The notes beneath the pieces are model-generated. The model saw only the letters and a list, made by a program, of their open reading frames with translations. It was not told the DNA's origin and did not search any database. The position numbers were made by a program, and so were the translations under genes. A stretch of DNA of 64,000 nt from Marinomonas rhizomae (GTDB lineage Bacteria > Pseudomonadota > Gammaproteobacteria > Pseudomonadales > Marinomonadaceae): assembly GCF_024397855.1 (NCBI RefSeq), contig NZ_CP073343.1, positions 4,030,001 through 4,094,000 of the forward strand, written 5' to 3'. The first letter of the stretch is position 1. Each line of letters opens with the position of its first letter. Shown here in pieces: positions 10,000 to 23,171 of the stretch.

Positions 10000-10190
10000 A
10001 TTCGTTTTGCGTTTTGTTCTGGCTGGACGTTTAGTCTCACCAAAACACGCGAATACGTGCTTGGATCTTTAACAATTCTTTTTTTGAAATAACGTGTATC
10101 AAGGTTAAACCGGATCGTATTATGTGTCTTTGTCATTTTGATGATCTTGAGCTTTTACTCTCTTCATCCAAAACCACTTTGGTGTTATAT

Positions 10191-13088
<2,898 letters not shown>

Positions 13089-13370
13089 TATAACCCAAAA
13101 TAGTTTCGGATCACATACCAAAGAGCTTTTGTGTCTCTCTGGATTTACGATAATAGAAGTCACTAGGTTAAAGTGAACTTCCACCGGTTTAACGCTTGAT
13201 TCATCGTTATTTCAAAATTCGAATTGTTAAAGAGCAAGTTTAGTGCAAAGCACTAAGTCAGATGCTTGATGGACAAACCATTCAAACCTCTTGCTTAGAA
13301 CTCTGTGCTAATGCTTTTAAGATAGGTATCAGATAATTTGTGTGAACGCTCACCAGAGGTTTCTATCGTT
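13089..13370 (-). other. 16S-23S internal transcribed spacer without tRNA
   Basis: About 282 nt. I searched it for cloverleaf arms and the T-loop GGTTCRANYCC and found no tRNA-Ile, tRNA-Ala or tRNA-Glu. It holds a boxA (13222-13236). The long stems that flank 16S and 23S for RNase III processing should be formed partly by this sequence. Confidence 0.85.
13222..13236 (-). promoter_or_regulatory. Spacer boxA antitermination element
   Basis: Minus strand reads TGCTCTTTAACAATT, matching the NusB/NusE boxA consensus upstream of 23S. Confidence 0.85.
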
Positions 13371-14909
<1,539 letters not shown>

Positions 14910-15116
14910 AAAAAGTTTGCTTACTCAAAATCTATTACACTAACAATAACTTAATCATTCCATCGTCCCGAAGAACAACAAAACAACATAAAGCGAATTG
15001 ACGTGTTAGACGTTTCGCAAGACTTCAATTTTTTTGATCATCTCGAACCGGTTAAAAACCAATCCGGACAATCTTCTGAAGCCTCCAGCGAGCGCCCACA
15101 CAAATTATCTGATTAT

Positions 15117-15131
15117 CTATTTTAAAGAGCG
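15117..15131 (-). promoter_or_regulatory. Leader boxA antitermination element
   Basis: Minus strand CGCTCTTTAAAATAG matches boxA (consensus TGCTCTTTAAAATAG) about 210 nt before 16S. It recruits NusB/S10 to make transcription through rRNA processive. Confidence 0.88.
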
Positions 15132-15221
15132 TGCTAACTTGAATGGCTAACCAAATTTTAATTTAGTTAGCTGAACTTGGTCTTCGTTGCTCTGAAGCCT
15201 TGTCCGTGTCAGCGAGGGCGT

Positions 15222-15249
15222 ATATTAAGGATCTACAGATTTTGTGCAA
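15222..15249 (-). promoter_or_regulatory. rRNA operon P1-type promoter
   Basis: Minus strand shows -35 TTGCAC, 16-nt spacer and -10 TAATAT, then a GC-rich discriminator (ACGCCCTCGC) as expected for a stringently controlled rrn promoter. Just upstream (15250-15300) is strongly A/T-rich, consistent with an UP element. The start should be near 15214. The remainder of 14910-15365 is leader and the sfsA 3' flank. Confidence 0.8.
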
Positions 15250-15365
15250 CCCTTTTCGACATTTTCTTTCAATTTATTTTAAATAAAAGCAAATTCGTTC
15301 ATAAAACCGTCAAAAAACACTCTTTTTGGTTATAAAGCAACCAAATAAAGAGAGTTTACGCATTA

Positions 15366-16085
15366 TCAATCTATCAATTCGGGCATCTCTACTGAAATAG
15401 AACGTACTACTTTCATTTCCTGAGTGTCGATAGCCACTTGATAAGCAATTACCTCAACCCCCTTTCCAACTACTTCAACAAATGCCTGAGCATACTTTTT
15501 ATCAATGTGCGCAGCGGGTGTAACAGAATCAATCCCCGTATGACTCACACAAAAGAACATTACTGCACGATGCCCTTCTTCGACCATCTTCGCCAGCTCA
15601 TACAAATGTTTACGCCCACGATCTGTAACCGCATCAGGAAAGTATCCTAATCCGTCTTCCTCTAATAAGGTGACATTTTTAACTTCCACATAACACTTGC
15701 GGCCATCACCGCCAGTGAGTAACCAATCAATACGACTTTTCTCGCCATACTTCACTTCGGCTTTTTGCTCCGCATAACCGGAAAGCTCCTTCACCACACC
15801 TCCAGCAATAGCTTCGCCTACCAATTTATTTGGGTAACCTGTATTGATACAAGCCAAATGCTGGTTATCTACCTCCACCAGCTCCCATGTATAGGCAAGT
15901 TTACGCTTTGGGTTATCACTTTTAGATAACCACACGCGCGCGCTATTTTGCTGGCAGCGTTTCATTGATCCAGTATTGGGACAATGGGCCACCACGACCT
16001 CACCATTTGGCAATTCAATATCGGACAAAAAACGTTTATAACGTTTAATTAATTTTCCCTCTATTAAGGGCGTTGGAAATTCCAC
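15366..16085 (-). CDS. sfsA: SfsA family protein (DNA/RNA nuclease-like)
   Basis: 239 residues. Begins [19 protein letters not shown] and contains [27 protein letters not shown] and [10 protein letters not shown], the SfsA signature. The D-(x)n-E-V-K pattern is that of a restriction-like nuclease fold. E. coli SfsA was first described as a sugar fermentation stimulation protein. I chose the GTG at 16083-16085 because GGAG lies 7 nt upstream and the N-terminus then aligns with the family; a longer in-frame start at 16124 would add an unrelated hydrophobic leader. It lies between the rRNA operon and the thiamine operon terminator. Confidence 0.92.
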   Translation of the reverse strand: MEFPTPLIEGKLIKRYKRFLSDIELPNGEVVVAHCPNTGSMKRCQQNSARVWLSKSDNPKRKLAYTWELVEVDNQHLACINTGYPNKLVGEAIAGGVVKELSGYAEQKAEVKYGEKSRIDWLLTGGDGRKCYVEVKNVTLLEEDGLGYFPDAVTDRGRKHLYELAKMVEEGHRAVMFFCVSHTGIDSVTPAAHIDKKYAQAFVEVVGKGVEVIAYQVAIDTQEMKVVRSISVEMPELID

Positions 16086-16121
16086 AACAAAACTCCAAAA
16101 TGTTTTGAGATTCAATACAAA

Positions 16122-16154
16122 CAAAAACAGCCCTCTTTACTATAAAGAGAGCTG
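16122..16154 (-). terminator. Thiamine operon terminator (repeat-family hairpin)
   Basis: CAGC/GCTG plus CTCTTTA/TAAAGAG pair. On the minus strand the stem is followed by TTTTTGTTTG, ending the thi operon. Near-identical units occur at 22044-22078 and 25294-25329. Confidence 0.85.
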
Positions 16155-16212
16155 CTTTGATAACGATATAGTAAAGGAATATCCTCCCCTACCACAATCG
16201 ACAAGTGAAACC

Positions 16213-16827
16213 TTACCCCATTAACTCAAGCAAGCGAGCAGCGGACGCTTTAGGATCATCAGCGCTGCAAATTGCAGAGACCAGCGCTAAACCATGAACA
16301 CCAGTGGAACAAAGTTCAGGGATATTCCCTTCATGGATTCCTCCAATGGCAACAATAGGTAAAGACGTTACCTTGAGTGCCGCCTTTAGCCCATCTATCC
16401 CCCAATGATGCTTAGTATTGAGTTTTGTTGGTGTCGCGAAGATGGCACTTAAGCCAATGTAATCAATCGGCAAAGAATCGGCCTCAGCAAGCTGTTCTTG
16501 TGTTTCGATTGATAGCCCTAAAATTTTATCAGGGCCGATTAACTGACGAGCGACCTTAGCTGGCATGTCCGATTGGCCGAGATGAACGCCATCGGCATCC
16601 ACTGCGAGCGCGACATCTACTCGATCATTAATAATTAAAGGAACGCCTGAGCCTTTAAGAATATCTTTAACGGCCAAAGCTCGTTCAATAAAAGCACGCA
16701 CATCGCCATGCTTTTCGCGAACTTGAACCATGGTCACACCACCTTCCACCGCCTTGCTTACAACTCGTTTTAAGGTGGCTAAATCTTGTTGGTCATCGGT
16801 AACCAAATACAAACGATAGAGATTCAT
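16213..16827 (-). CDS. thiE: Thiamine-phosphate synthase
   Basis: Joins HMP-diphosphate and thiazole phosphate to make thiamine phosphate. 204 residues, a TIM barrel. Visible motifs are YLVTDDQ, VQVREKHG, INDRVDVALAVDADGVHLGQSDMP and the glycine loop AIGGIHEGN. AAAGGA lies 6 nt before the ATG. It is the last gene of the riboswitch-led operon and the enzyme that merges the two salvage branches supplied by ThiD and ThiM upstream. Confidence 0.95.
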   Translation of the reverse strand: MNLYRLYLVTDDQQDLATLKRVVSKAVEGGVTMVQVREKHGDVRAFIERALAVKDILKGSGVPLIINDRVDVALAVDADGVHLGQSDMPAKVARQLIGPDKILGLSIETQEQLAEADSLPIDYIGLSAIFATPTKLNTKHHWGIDGLKAALKVTSLPIVAIGGIHEGNIPELCSTGVHGLALVSAICSADDPKASAARLLELMG

Positions 16828-16873
16828 TGTGTTTCCTTTAAGCCAATTGTCATTTCTCTAACAGACTAATCTA

Positions 16874-17665
16874 TTAACTAACCTGAAGTTTGAGTCGCTT
16901 GGCTAATGTGGCTTCATCCAACAAATACAACTCATCAATAATGGTCAGCTGTAAGCTACCTGGCCCACGCGCTTGCTCGGCTGCAATTTCTCCGACAACA
17001 CCAAGCACTGCGGCGGCAGCCACTCCCGACTTATCCCCAACAGCTGCAAACGCCGCCGTTAACGCGCTTAAGGTACAACCCATCCCAGTAACGCAAGGCA
17101 TCATGGCATGGCCGTTGTTGAGCTTAACCGTTTGCTCACTTGTCACTATGTAATCAGTCTCTCCGGAAATAACGACACTGGCGTTATATTCTTTAACCAA
17201 GAAATGCGCCGCGCTCAGTGCGGTATCACTGCTATCTAGTGCATCCACACCTTTGCTTTTGGCTTGTTCATTTGCCAGTGCGATGATTTCCGATGCATTA
17301 CCACGGATAATCAGTTGATCAGCCAATCGTGCTATTTTACGAGAGGTATCAGTGCGCAAGGCACTGGCTCCGCAACCAACGGGGTCAAGTACGACAACCT
17401 TTCCATTCACATTGGCTTGTTCGACAGCAAACGTCATACGTGGAATCCAAGCGCTATCTAGCGTACCGATGTTGATCACCAATGCCCCAGCAAACGCCAT
17501 CATCTCTGCCATTTCTTGCTTAGAATGCGCCATAATGGGAGACGCCCCAATCGCTAGCAGCGCATTAGCCGTATTGTTCATCACCACATAGTTGGTAATG
17601 TTCACGACTAAAGGCTTTTGTTCTCTTACGGCAGTAAGCGCTTGAGTGATTTGTTCAACTAACAT
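16874..17665 (-). CDS. thiM: Hydroxyethylthiazole kinase
   Basis: Phosphorylates the recovered thiazole alcohol (HET) for ThiE. 263 residues of ribokinase-like fold with [21 protein letters not shown] at the N-terminus, [10 protein letters not shown] and the anion-hole motif [13 protein letters not shown]. The start at 17665 places AGGAG 7 nt upstream; the ATG two codons earlier would leave only one base of spacing. It sits between tenA and thiE. With no thiG, thiS or thiC in the window, it fits a salvage operon. Confidence 0.94.
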   Translation of the reverse strand: MLVEQITQALTAVREQKPLVVNITNYVVMNNTANALLAIGASPIMAHSKQEMAEMMAFAGALVINIGTLDSAWIPRMTFAVEQANVNGKVVVLDPVGCGASALRTDTSRKIARLADQLIIRGNASEIIALANEQAKSKGVDALDSSDTALSAAHFLVKEYNASVVISGETDYIVTSEQTVKLNNGHAMMPCVTGMGCTLSALTAAFAAVGDKSGVAAAAVLGVVGEIAAEQARGPGSLQLTIIDELYLLDEATLAKRLKLQVS

Positions 17666-17684
17666 TTTCATGCTCCTATCAATG

Positions 17685-18347
17685 TTACTTAGCGTTTAAG
17701 CCTTGTTGCCAAAAAGCGATTTCCATGCGGGTAGCCGTCTTAAATACATCAACTAAATTCTGTCCACGCTGGCTGTTTATATCAATCTCGGACAACAGCT
17801 TATTAAAGTGCTCCATTCCTGTCATAACACTCGACTGGTAGTCGTCACCACTATAAAGCTTAATCCAGCTCGCATAAGGGTTACCCTCAATGACGGTACT
17901 TTCATCTTCAAGTAGCTGTTTACCAATCACACCGTAACCGACAGAACAGGGCGCTAACGCTGCATAAAGATCGACTAAATCGCCAGTCATACCCGCATCC
18001 AATACATAACGGGTGTAGGCCACAGTACCAAAATCTTCCGCTTCGTTTTCAAGATCCGCTTCTGTTAATCCCCATTGTGCGCAATATTCCACATGATGAG
18101 CGGTTTCTGAATCTAACAGGTTATACACAGTCGGCAAGGCACGGCGCATATCTTCTAACGTACGCGCTTTGTAAATTGCCAAGGCATACGCACGGGCATA
18201 TTGCTTGAGAAACAAGAAATCTTGCTTTAGATAATGCAAAAAGCACGGTTGCTCAAGAGTGCCTTTTGCTAACTGCTGCACAAACGCGTGTTCTGTGTAG
18301 GCGGTCCAATCTTCCTGACAGGCGGCGATCAAATCTTGGTATTTCAT
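17685..18347 (-). CDS. tenA: Aminopyrimidine aminohydrolase TenA
   Basis: 220 residues, all-helical TenA/THI-4 fold. TenA releases HMP from aminomethyl-pyrimidine, a breakdown product of thiamine. Cys in [12 protein letters not shown] occupies the nucleophile position of the TenA_C class, and the paired acidic and tyrosine residues ([13 protein letters not shown]) are present. Its place directly after the ThiXYZ-like transporter fits import of formylaminopyrimidine followed by hydrolysis. The deformylase ThiY-partner (YlmB-like) is not in the operon. Confidence 0.92.
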   Translation of the reverse strand: MKYQDLIAACQEDWTAYTEHAFVQQLAKGTLEQPCFLHYLKQDFLFLKQYARAYALAIYKARTLEDMRRALPTVYNLLDSETAHHVEYCAQWGLTEADLENEAEDFGTVAYTRYVLDAGMTGDLVDLYAALAPCSVGYGVIGKQLLEDESTVIEGNPYASWIKLYSGDDYQSSVMTGMEHFNKLLSEIDINSQRGQNLVDVFKTATRMEIAFWQQGLNAK

Positions 18348-18381
18348 ATTACAAATCTCTTAAAGTAAGGTGCTTTAGGTA

Positions 18382-19332
18382 TTAGTCAAAAGTCGGTACG
18401 TAATCTTTCGCTTTCGGTAACGTATTAATGACTTTATGGTCGAACAAGAACTGGGCGTAATCGTCATAGCGTTTTAGATCTACCGCGGCTGGTCGTAGCG
18501 CAAAGCGGCTCAAGGAATCATTCCAAGCGCGCTTGTTTAACTCGTTATTAAGCGTATCAGGGGCATAAGCAACAAACTGTTCCCACGCTGCATTTGGATG
18601 ATTGACGATATACGTCGTGGCTTGCTGAATGGCTTTATTAAAGGCTTCTATGTCTTTTTTATTGTAGGTGTTGGCGTTAGCGACAAAGATCAGCTCATCA
18701 TAAGAAGGCACACCGTGCTCTTCTGGGTAAAAGGCTTTGGCTTTGTATCCCTCTAACGCGAGCTGATTGATTTCAAAGTTACGAAAACCGCCCCAAATCG
18801 CATCGACTTTGCCTGAGGCAAGAGACGACGAGAGCGCCCAACCCACATTAATAATGTTCACATCAGAAAATTTAACGCCTTCTTGCCCAAGCATGGTGCC
18901 AAGCGTCGCTTCTTCGTTCCCAGCAATAGAGATGCCAATGCTTTTCCCTTCAAGATCCGCAAGGGAGTCGTTTTTACCATTATCAAGCACCAACAGAGTA
19001 TTCAATGGTGTCGCGATCAAAGTAGAAGCACGGATTAAAGGTAAACCAGCAGACACATCCATGGTCAAATTTGGTTGGTATGACACGGCCAAGTCCACTT
19101 TACCTGCGGCGACTAATTTAGCAGGCGTACTTGGATCAGCAGGCTCTTCGATTTTCACCTGCAGGCCTGCCTGTTCAAAGTAGCCACGCTCTTTGGCAAT
19201 AATGATAGGGCCATGACCTGGATTAACAAACCAATCCAGCATTAACGTTAGCTTCTTTTCTGCCGCCATAACATTATTCGAAACCAGCACCGCAAACAGA
19301 GCAATGGCACTCAGCAATGTATTTTTATTCAT
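18382..19332 (-). CDS. thiY: Thiamine-precursor ABC binding protein (ThiY-like)
   Basis: Periplasmic binding protein of the NMT1/THI5 type, 316 residues with a cleavable signal (residues 1-23, ending VMAAEK). The signature LMLDWFVNPGHGPIIIAKERGYF opens the mature protein, and LAVSYQPNLTM and AIWGGFRNFE follow. The family binds N-formyl-aminomethylpyrimidine. AAGGA lies 8 nt before the ATG. It is encoded with permease and ATPase in the TPP-riboswitch operon, which supports the substrate class; the exact pyrimidine is inferred. Confidence 0.9.
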   Translation of the reverse strand: MNKNTLLSAIALFAVLVSNNVMAAEKKLTLMLDWFVNPGHGPIIIAKERGYFEQAGLQVKIEEPADPSTPAKLVAAGKVDLAVSYQPNLTMDVSAGLPLIRASTLIATPLNTLLVLDNGKNDSLADLEGKSIGISIAGNEEATLGTMLGQEGVKFSDVNIINVGWALSSSLASGKVDAIWGGFRNFEINQLALEGYKAKAFYPEEHGVPSYDELIFVANANTYNKKDIEAFNKAIQQATTYIVNHPNAAWEQFVAYAPDTLNNELNKRAWNDSLSRFALRPAAVDLKRYDDYAQFLFDHKVINTLPKAKDYVPTFD

Positions 19333-19353
19333 CGATTTTTTCCTTATATGGTT

Positions 19354-20154
19354 CTACTTATTTTGCCAAGGGATGGCTTTTTTCAATACTATGTCCGTGC
19401 TGAAATACAAGATGATCGAGAGCACCGCGAGAATAAATAAGGCGGCAAACATCTCATCAATAATCATCCGCGCATTCGCTTGCAGCATCAGATAACCCAA
19501 GCCTTCGCTTGACCCTACCCATTCGCCAACCACCGCACCAATCGGCGCAATAACAACGGCAACACGAATGCCTGAAGCGAGCGTCGGCAAAGCCGCAGGC
19601 AATTGAATATGCCGCAACAATTGCCACTTCGAGGCGCCCATGGTTTTAGCAAGGTCAAGATAACCGGTAGGTGTGTTACGCAGGCCGTCATAACAACAGG
19701 TCGTCACCGGAAAGAAGATAATAATGGCCGCAATGACCACTTTTGAGGCAATGCCATAGCCTAACCAGAGCATCATCACCGGCGCGATAGCAAACACAGG
19801 AATGGCTTGGCTAGCAATGAGTATGGGGAGCAGCCAACGCTTAAGCGGCTGAAACATCAACATCATCAAGGCAAACAATAAGCCCATGGTTAACCCTAAA
19901 CCGAGACCGAGCAAAATTTCTTGCGCGGTAACCCAAGTATGCTTGAGCAGCACATCATAGCGGGTTCCTAAACGATCGAGCACCGCGATTGGCGACGGCA
20001 AAATAAAGCTTGGCATCTGAAAAGCCACCACCACAATTTGCCAAAGACCAAGAATCACTGCCGTGCTGATCACCAACCGTAGCGCCGAATACGTAATACG
20101 CTCTTTCTTACTAAGGCGTGTCGACACAGAATGGTACTGAGCCATATCACTCAT
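19354..20154 (-). CDS. thiX: ABC permease for thiamine precursor (ThiX-like)
   Basis: Inner-membrane permease of the SsuC/TauC type, 266 residues with about six helices. The EAA loop that contacts the ATPase is visible as LAKTMGASKWQLLRHIQLPAALP. I start it at the ATG at 20154 (MSDMAQYHSV), which overlaps the thiZ stop by 8 nt; the longer frame to 20319 runs inside thiZ. Partner of the genes on both sides. Confidence 0.9.
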   Translation of the reverse strand: MSDMAQYHSVSTRLSKKERITYSALRLVISTAVILGLWQIVVVAFQMPSFILPSPIAVLDRLGTRYDVLLKHTWVTAQEILLGLGLGLTMGLLFALMMLMFQPLKRWLLPILIASQAIPVFAIAPVMMLWLGYGIASKVVIAAIIIFFPVTTCCYDGLRNTPTGYLDLAKTMGASKWQLLRHIQLPAALPTLASGIRVAVVIAPIGAVVGEWVGSSEGLGYLMLQANARMIIDEMFAALFILAVLSIILYFSTDIVLKKAIPWQNK

Positions 20155-20926
20155 AGTCTTTCTCCAACTGATCCAAAATAGCTTGTTGCAAAGCAGCGCA
20201 TTCAGCATCGAGTTTTCGAGGTGGCGACGACTCAGGAACATCCAACTGCTGAGCTTGGGCTGGCGCACCTTGAAGAACATACAATTGATCTGCCAAACGC
20301 ACTGCCTCTTGCGGATCATGAGTGATCAATACAACCGTTTTGTCTTTTAACAAGGAGGCGGACAACGTCTGCAACTTGTGCCGAGTAACCGCATCAAGCG
20401 CTGAAAAGGGTTCGTCCATCAACACCAGCGGTTTGTCTTGCATTAAAGTACGAGCAAGCGCCACCCGTTGACGCATACCACCGGACAGTTGGGCGGGAGT
20501 CATATAGGCATTATCTGCAAGGCCGACTTGCTCAAGCAAAATCAGTGCGCGCTGCTTATCGTGTTCTTTGTTAGGAGCGGCATTGGCAAAGCGTGAGCTT
20601 AAACACACGTTGTCCAACACATTTAGCCAGGGAAGGAGCAAATCTTGCTGTGCCATATACGCAATATGGTCATGCAATACTATATTCTCAGCAGATACGT
20701 TATTGCCACTAACCGCAATCTCACCTTGCCATTCCACTTGATCGTCTAGTAGACCAGCAAGATAACGCAATATCGTCGTTTTACCGCTGCCACTACGACC
20801 CAGCAGCACCGTCCACTGATTCGCCGGAATGGTCATATTCATCCCTGCTAGCGTTGGTACCGGAGTGCCTTTGTATTGAAGGCCCCCATGACGAATCTTT
20901 ATGCCGATGATGGCTTTAGCGCACAT
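20147..20926 (-). CDS. thiZ: ABC ATPase for thiamine precursor (ThiZ-like)
   Basis: 259 residues. Walker A LGRSGSGKTT, signature LSGGMRQR, Walker B PLVLMDEPFSALD and the switch histidine (VLITHDP) are all present, so it is an intact nitrate/sulfonate-type importer ATPase. Start at the ATG 20926, overlapping the thiD 3' end by 11 nt; translation is probably coupled because the Shine-Dalgarno is weak. Drives ThiX/ThiY uptake. Confidence 0.9.
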   Translation of the reverse strand: MCAKAIIGIKIRHGGLQYKGTPVPTLAGMNMTIPANQWTVLLGRSGSGKTTILRYLAGLLDDQVEWQGEIAVSGNNVSAENIVLHDHIAYMAQQDLLLPWLNVLDNVCLSSRFANAAPNKEHDKQRALILLEQVGLADNAYMTPAQLSGGMRQRVALARTLMQDKPLVLMDEPFSALDAVTRHKLQTLSASLLKDKTVVLITHDPQEAVRLADQLYVLQGAPAQAQQLDVPESSPPRKLDAECAALQQAILDQLEKDYE

Positions 20927-21788
20927 CTTGATGGCCTGCAAAGAAGTGATGAACTGGGCCGTGGCCTTGACCGATATCTAACTCATCCGCATGGGCAATC
21001 GCGCCGGTAATATACTGTTTACCTAACTGAACGGATTGCTGCAGGCTATTGCCCTGAGCAAGGTAAGAGGCAATCGCAGAAGACAGTGTGCAGCCTGTTC
21101 CATGGGTATTTTTTGTGACTAGCCGTTTAGCGCTTAATAGCTCAAAGCCATCTTGTGTGATCAAAAGGTCGTTACTGTTTTCGTCCGCCTCTAAATGCCC
21201 TCCTTTTAGCAAAACCGCCTTAGCGCCCAATGCACGTAAATCCGCCATCATATCGTTCATTTCGACTTCAGATTGAGGCACGGCATGACCGGTTAGCGCG
21301 GCCGCTTCAGGTAGGTTGGGTGTAACAATGTCAGCAAGAGGGAGTAATGTCTCTTTTAACGCGGATATTGCCGAGTGCTTTAGCAATAAATCACCGCTAG
21401 TAGCCACCATCACAGGATCAATCACGATATATTTCGGCTCGTATTGGCGTAATTTAGCGGCCACGACCTTGATGATACTGACATCAGCCAGCATGCCTAT
21501 TTTCACCGCAACAATATTAAGATCAGTAAAAACGGCGTCTAGTTGACTCGCGACATGGTCAAGCGGAATCGGATAAATAGCCGAAACGCCTAGCGTATTT
21601 TGTGAAGTAATCGCGGTAATGACAGAACAGGCAAAGCTACCCGTGGCGGACATAGCCTTAATATCCGCTTGAATACCCGCACCGCCGCCACTGTCTGACC
21701 CTGCAATGGTAAGCACAATAGGAATATTTTTTGACGCGGTTTGATTCGTTTTTTGCTGTTTAAGGTGTTGCTGTGTAGATGGTGCCAT
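20916..21788 (-). CDS. thiD: HMP/HMP-phosphate kinase
   Basis: Phosphorylates hydroxymethylpyrimidine twice to HMP-PP. 290 residues with TIAGSDSGGGAGIQADIKA at the N-terminus, VIDPVMVATSGD and GTGCTLSSAIASY, all ThiD hallmarks. I chose the ATG at 21788, since the longer frame reaches into the riboswitch expression region and AGGA lies just before this ATG. That ribosome-binding site is inside a hairpin (21793-21817). First gene of the thi operon. Confidence 0.94.
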   Translation of the reverse strand: MAPSTQQHLKQQKTNQTASKNIPIVLTIAGSDSGGGAGIQADIKAMSATGSFACSVITAITSQNTLGVSAIYPIPLDHVASQLDAVFTDLNIVAVKIGMLADVSIIKVVAAKLRQYEPKYIVIDPVMVATSGDLLLKHSAISALKETLLPLADIVTPNLPEAAALTGHAVPQSEVEMNDMMADLRALGAKAVLLKGGHLEADENSNDLLITQDGFELLSAKRLVTKNTHGTGCTLSSAIASYLAQGNSLQQSVQLGKQYITGAIAHADELDIGQGHGPVHHFFAGHQDVR

Positions 21789-21792
21789 TATC

Positions 21793-21817
21793 GTTCCTAT
21801 TAAAGACGTATAGGAAC
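21793..21817 (-). promoter_or_regulatory. Hairpin sequestering the thiD ribosome-binding site
   Basis: GTTCCTAT and ATAGGAAC form a perfect 8-bp stem around a 9-nt loop. On the minus strand the 3' arm of the stem ... AGGAAC is the thiD Shine-Dalgarno. It lies about 80 nt after the TPP aptamer, so it is a good candidate for the ON/OFF switch acting on translation. Confidence 0.65.
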
Positions 21818-21896
21818 TGACTTTGGCCATTCTGGAGGGATCAAAGATCGGACTCGCATAAGATAGCCGTAATTGCTCGGCTAAAGGCAAAGTGCA

Positions 21897-21980
21897 AATA
21901 GTTCCCTACGCCAGTGCTAACTGAATCAGGTTCTGCGGGTCTCTTTCGATCTCAGCCAATGCATTGGCCCCCCGACTATT
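21897..21980 (-). promoter_or_regulatory. TPP riboswitch (THI element)
   Basis: The minus strand carries GGGGGGCC, then GGCTGAGA, AGACCC, GAACCTGATTCAG and GCGTAGGGAA in order, which are the conserved blocks of the TPP aptamer: CUGAGA binds the pyrimidine ring, and the GCGUAGGGAA block closes the aptamer. It is upstream of the thiD-thiE operon and should shut it off when thiamine diphosphate is plentiful. Confidence 0.95.
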
Positions 21981-22043
21981 TCACAGAAAGGATAACAGGA
22001 CATTCAGGTGAAAGGTATTCTTTTTTAAACAGCCGACACATAC

Positions 22044-22078
22044 AAAAACGGCCCTCTTTACACTAAAGAGGGCCGTTT
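22044..22078 (-). terminator. Terminator after the flavodoxin-type gene (repeat-family hairpin)
   Basis: AAACGGCCCTCTTTA and its exact complement form a 15-bp stem with a 3-nt loop. T-rich sequence follows on the minus strand. Second member of the dispersed hairpin family. Confidence 0.88.
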
Positions 22079-22128
22079 GATTTCAGAAGTAATGTACCGT
22101 AACAAGGATTTACAACAGCCACATAACG

Positions 22129-22731
22129 CTATGAAATTTCTCGCAAACTAAGCTCTGTCTCAAACGAATAAAATTTCGCACTTAGACCTGCAACACGTAC
22201 CCCATAAAGGCGCGCGGTATCGAGATCCCCTTGCGACATTTCTTCAGGTCCAGCATCGGCAGCAACTTGTGCCATTGGACCAAGAAATGACCCCATTCGG
22301 TTGATATCATCACGCTGTGACGCTTTTGTATTAGAAGACTTCATTCCCATACCGACCCAAATACCTCTATGCTGAGCCGCAAATAAAGTGAAGTATTGCA
22401 GAGTCGATAGCTTGTCACCATTGATACTAGAGCTGTTGGTAAAACCGCCGAACACTTTGTTTTTCCATTGATCTTCGAACCACGGCTTTGATGATGCATC
22501 AGCAAACTTCTTGAACTGCCAACTTGGCCCGCCCATATAGGTTGGAGATCCTAAAATCACAAAGTGCGCTTTGCTAATATCAGACCACGCTGTTTCGCTT
22601 AACTCACCATTTGCATCAATCGGTAGCAGTTTGGCGTTCGCTCCATCCGCAACAGCTTCTGCCACTCGTCGAGTATGGCCATAACCAGAATGATAGATAA
22701 CTACCCCTTTCAACTCTGAAGAAAAACTCAT
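22129..22731 (-). CDS. Flavodoxin-fold NAD(P)H:quinone reductase (WrbA-like)
   Basis: 200 residues. The FMN phosphate-binding loop IYHSGYGHTRRVAEAVADGA is at residues about 12-31 and GSPTYMGGPSWQFKKF follows at the second flavin loop, as in WrbA/NQO relatives. The start at 22731 has AGAGGTG upstream; a longer frame to 22809 runs over the preceding gene. It is last in an operon with an aldo/keto reductase and a DoxX-like protein, suggesting handling of quinones or reactive carbonyls. Substrate unproven. Confidence 0.85.
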   Translation of the reverse strand: MSFSSELKGVVIYHSGYGHTRRVAEAVADGANAKLLPIDANGELSETAWSDISKAHFVILGSPTYMGGPSWQFKKFADASSKPWFEDQWKNKVFGGFTNSSSINGDKLSTLQYFTLFAAQHRGIWVGMGMKSSNTKASQRDDINRMGSFLGPMAQVAADAGPEEMSQGDLDTARLYGVRVAGLSAKFYSFETELSLREIS

Positions 22732-22798
22732 AACACACCTCTTAATTTGATTGATAAAACTTGCCCTAAAGACAAAACAAAAAACGCCCGGCTTTTCA

Positions 22799-23155
22799 TC
22801 ACAGAGCACAACGCAAAGGCTTTTGCCTAAATTGAAATAACAGAACTACCAAAACCAACAATGGAAAAATGACATGCAGCCACTGCTGATATAGTACGAG
22901 CGTAATAAGCGCCCCCACTAAAACCAAACCACCTAAAGCAAGACCAGCCTGCCGCAATTTAAGCGACGACTTGGTTTGCCAATAAGCACTTAAAAGCTCA
23001 AGTGCCGCGGTGATGTAATGGAAACCATCGGGGTAACCCCAACGGCTGTAGTCTTCAAGCAAGGGAGCAGGAGGAAACACATTCAACAATCCCGCAAAGA
23101 CAAAAAAAGCGACCAACAACCAAGTCATAAAAAATTGGTAAGAAAACAGTTTCAT
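22799..23155 (-). CDS. DoxX-like small membrane protein
   Basis: 118 residues with four predicted helices (about 8-25, 45-60, 70-88, 90-108). The tract YPDGFHYITAALELLSAYW resembles the conserved centre of DoxX/DUF4345-like proteins. Middle gene of the operon, 16 nt after the aldo/keto reductase. Its role in redox or electrophile response is inferred only from neighbours. Confidence 0.7.
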   Translation of the reverse strand: MKLFSYQFFMTWLLVAFFVFAGLLNVFPPAPLLEDYSRWGYPDGFHYITAALELLSAYWQTKSSLKLRQAGLALGGLVLVGALITLVLYQQWLHVIFPLLVLVVLLFQFRQKPLRCAL

Positions 23156-23171
23156 CTGACTACTCTCCTAG

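Noticed and set aside
13089..13370. tRNA gene in the 16S-23S spacer
   Set aside because: No T-loop or anticodon arm pattern on the minus strand.
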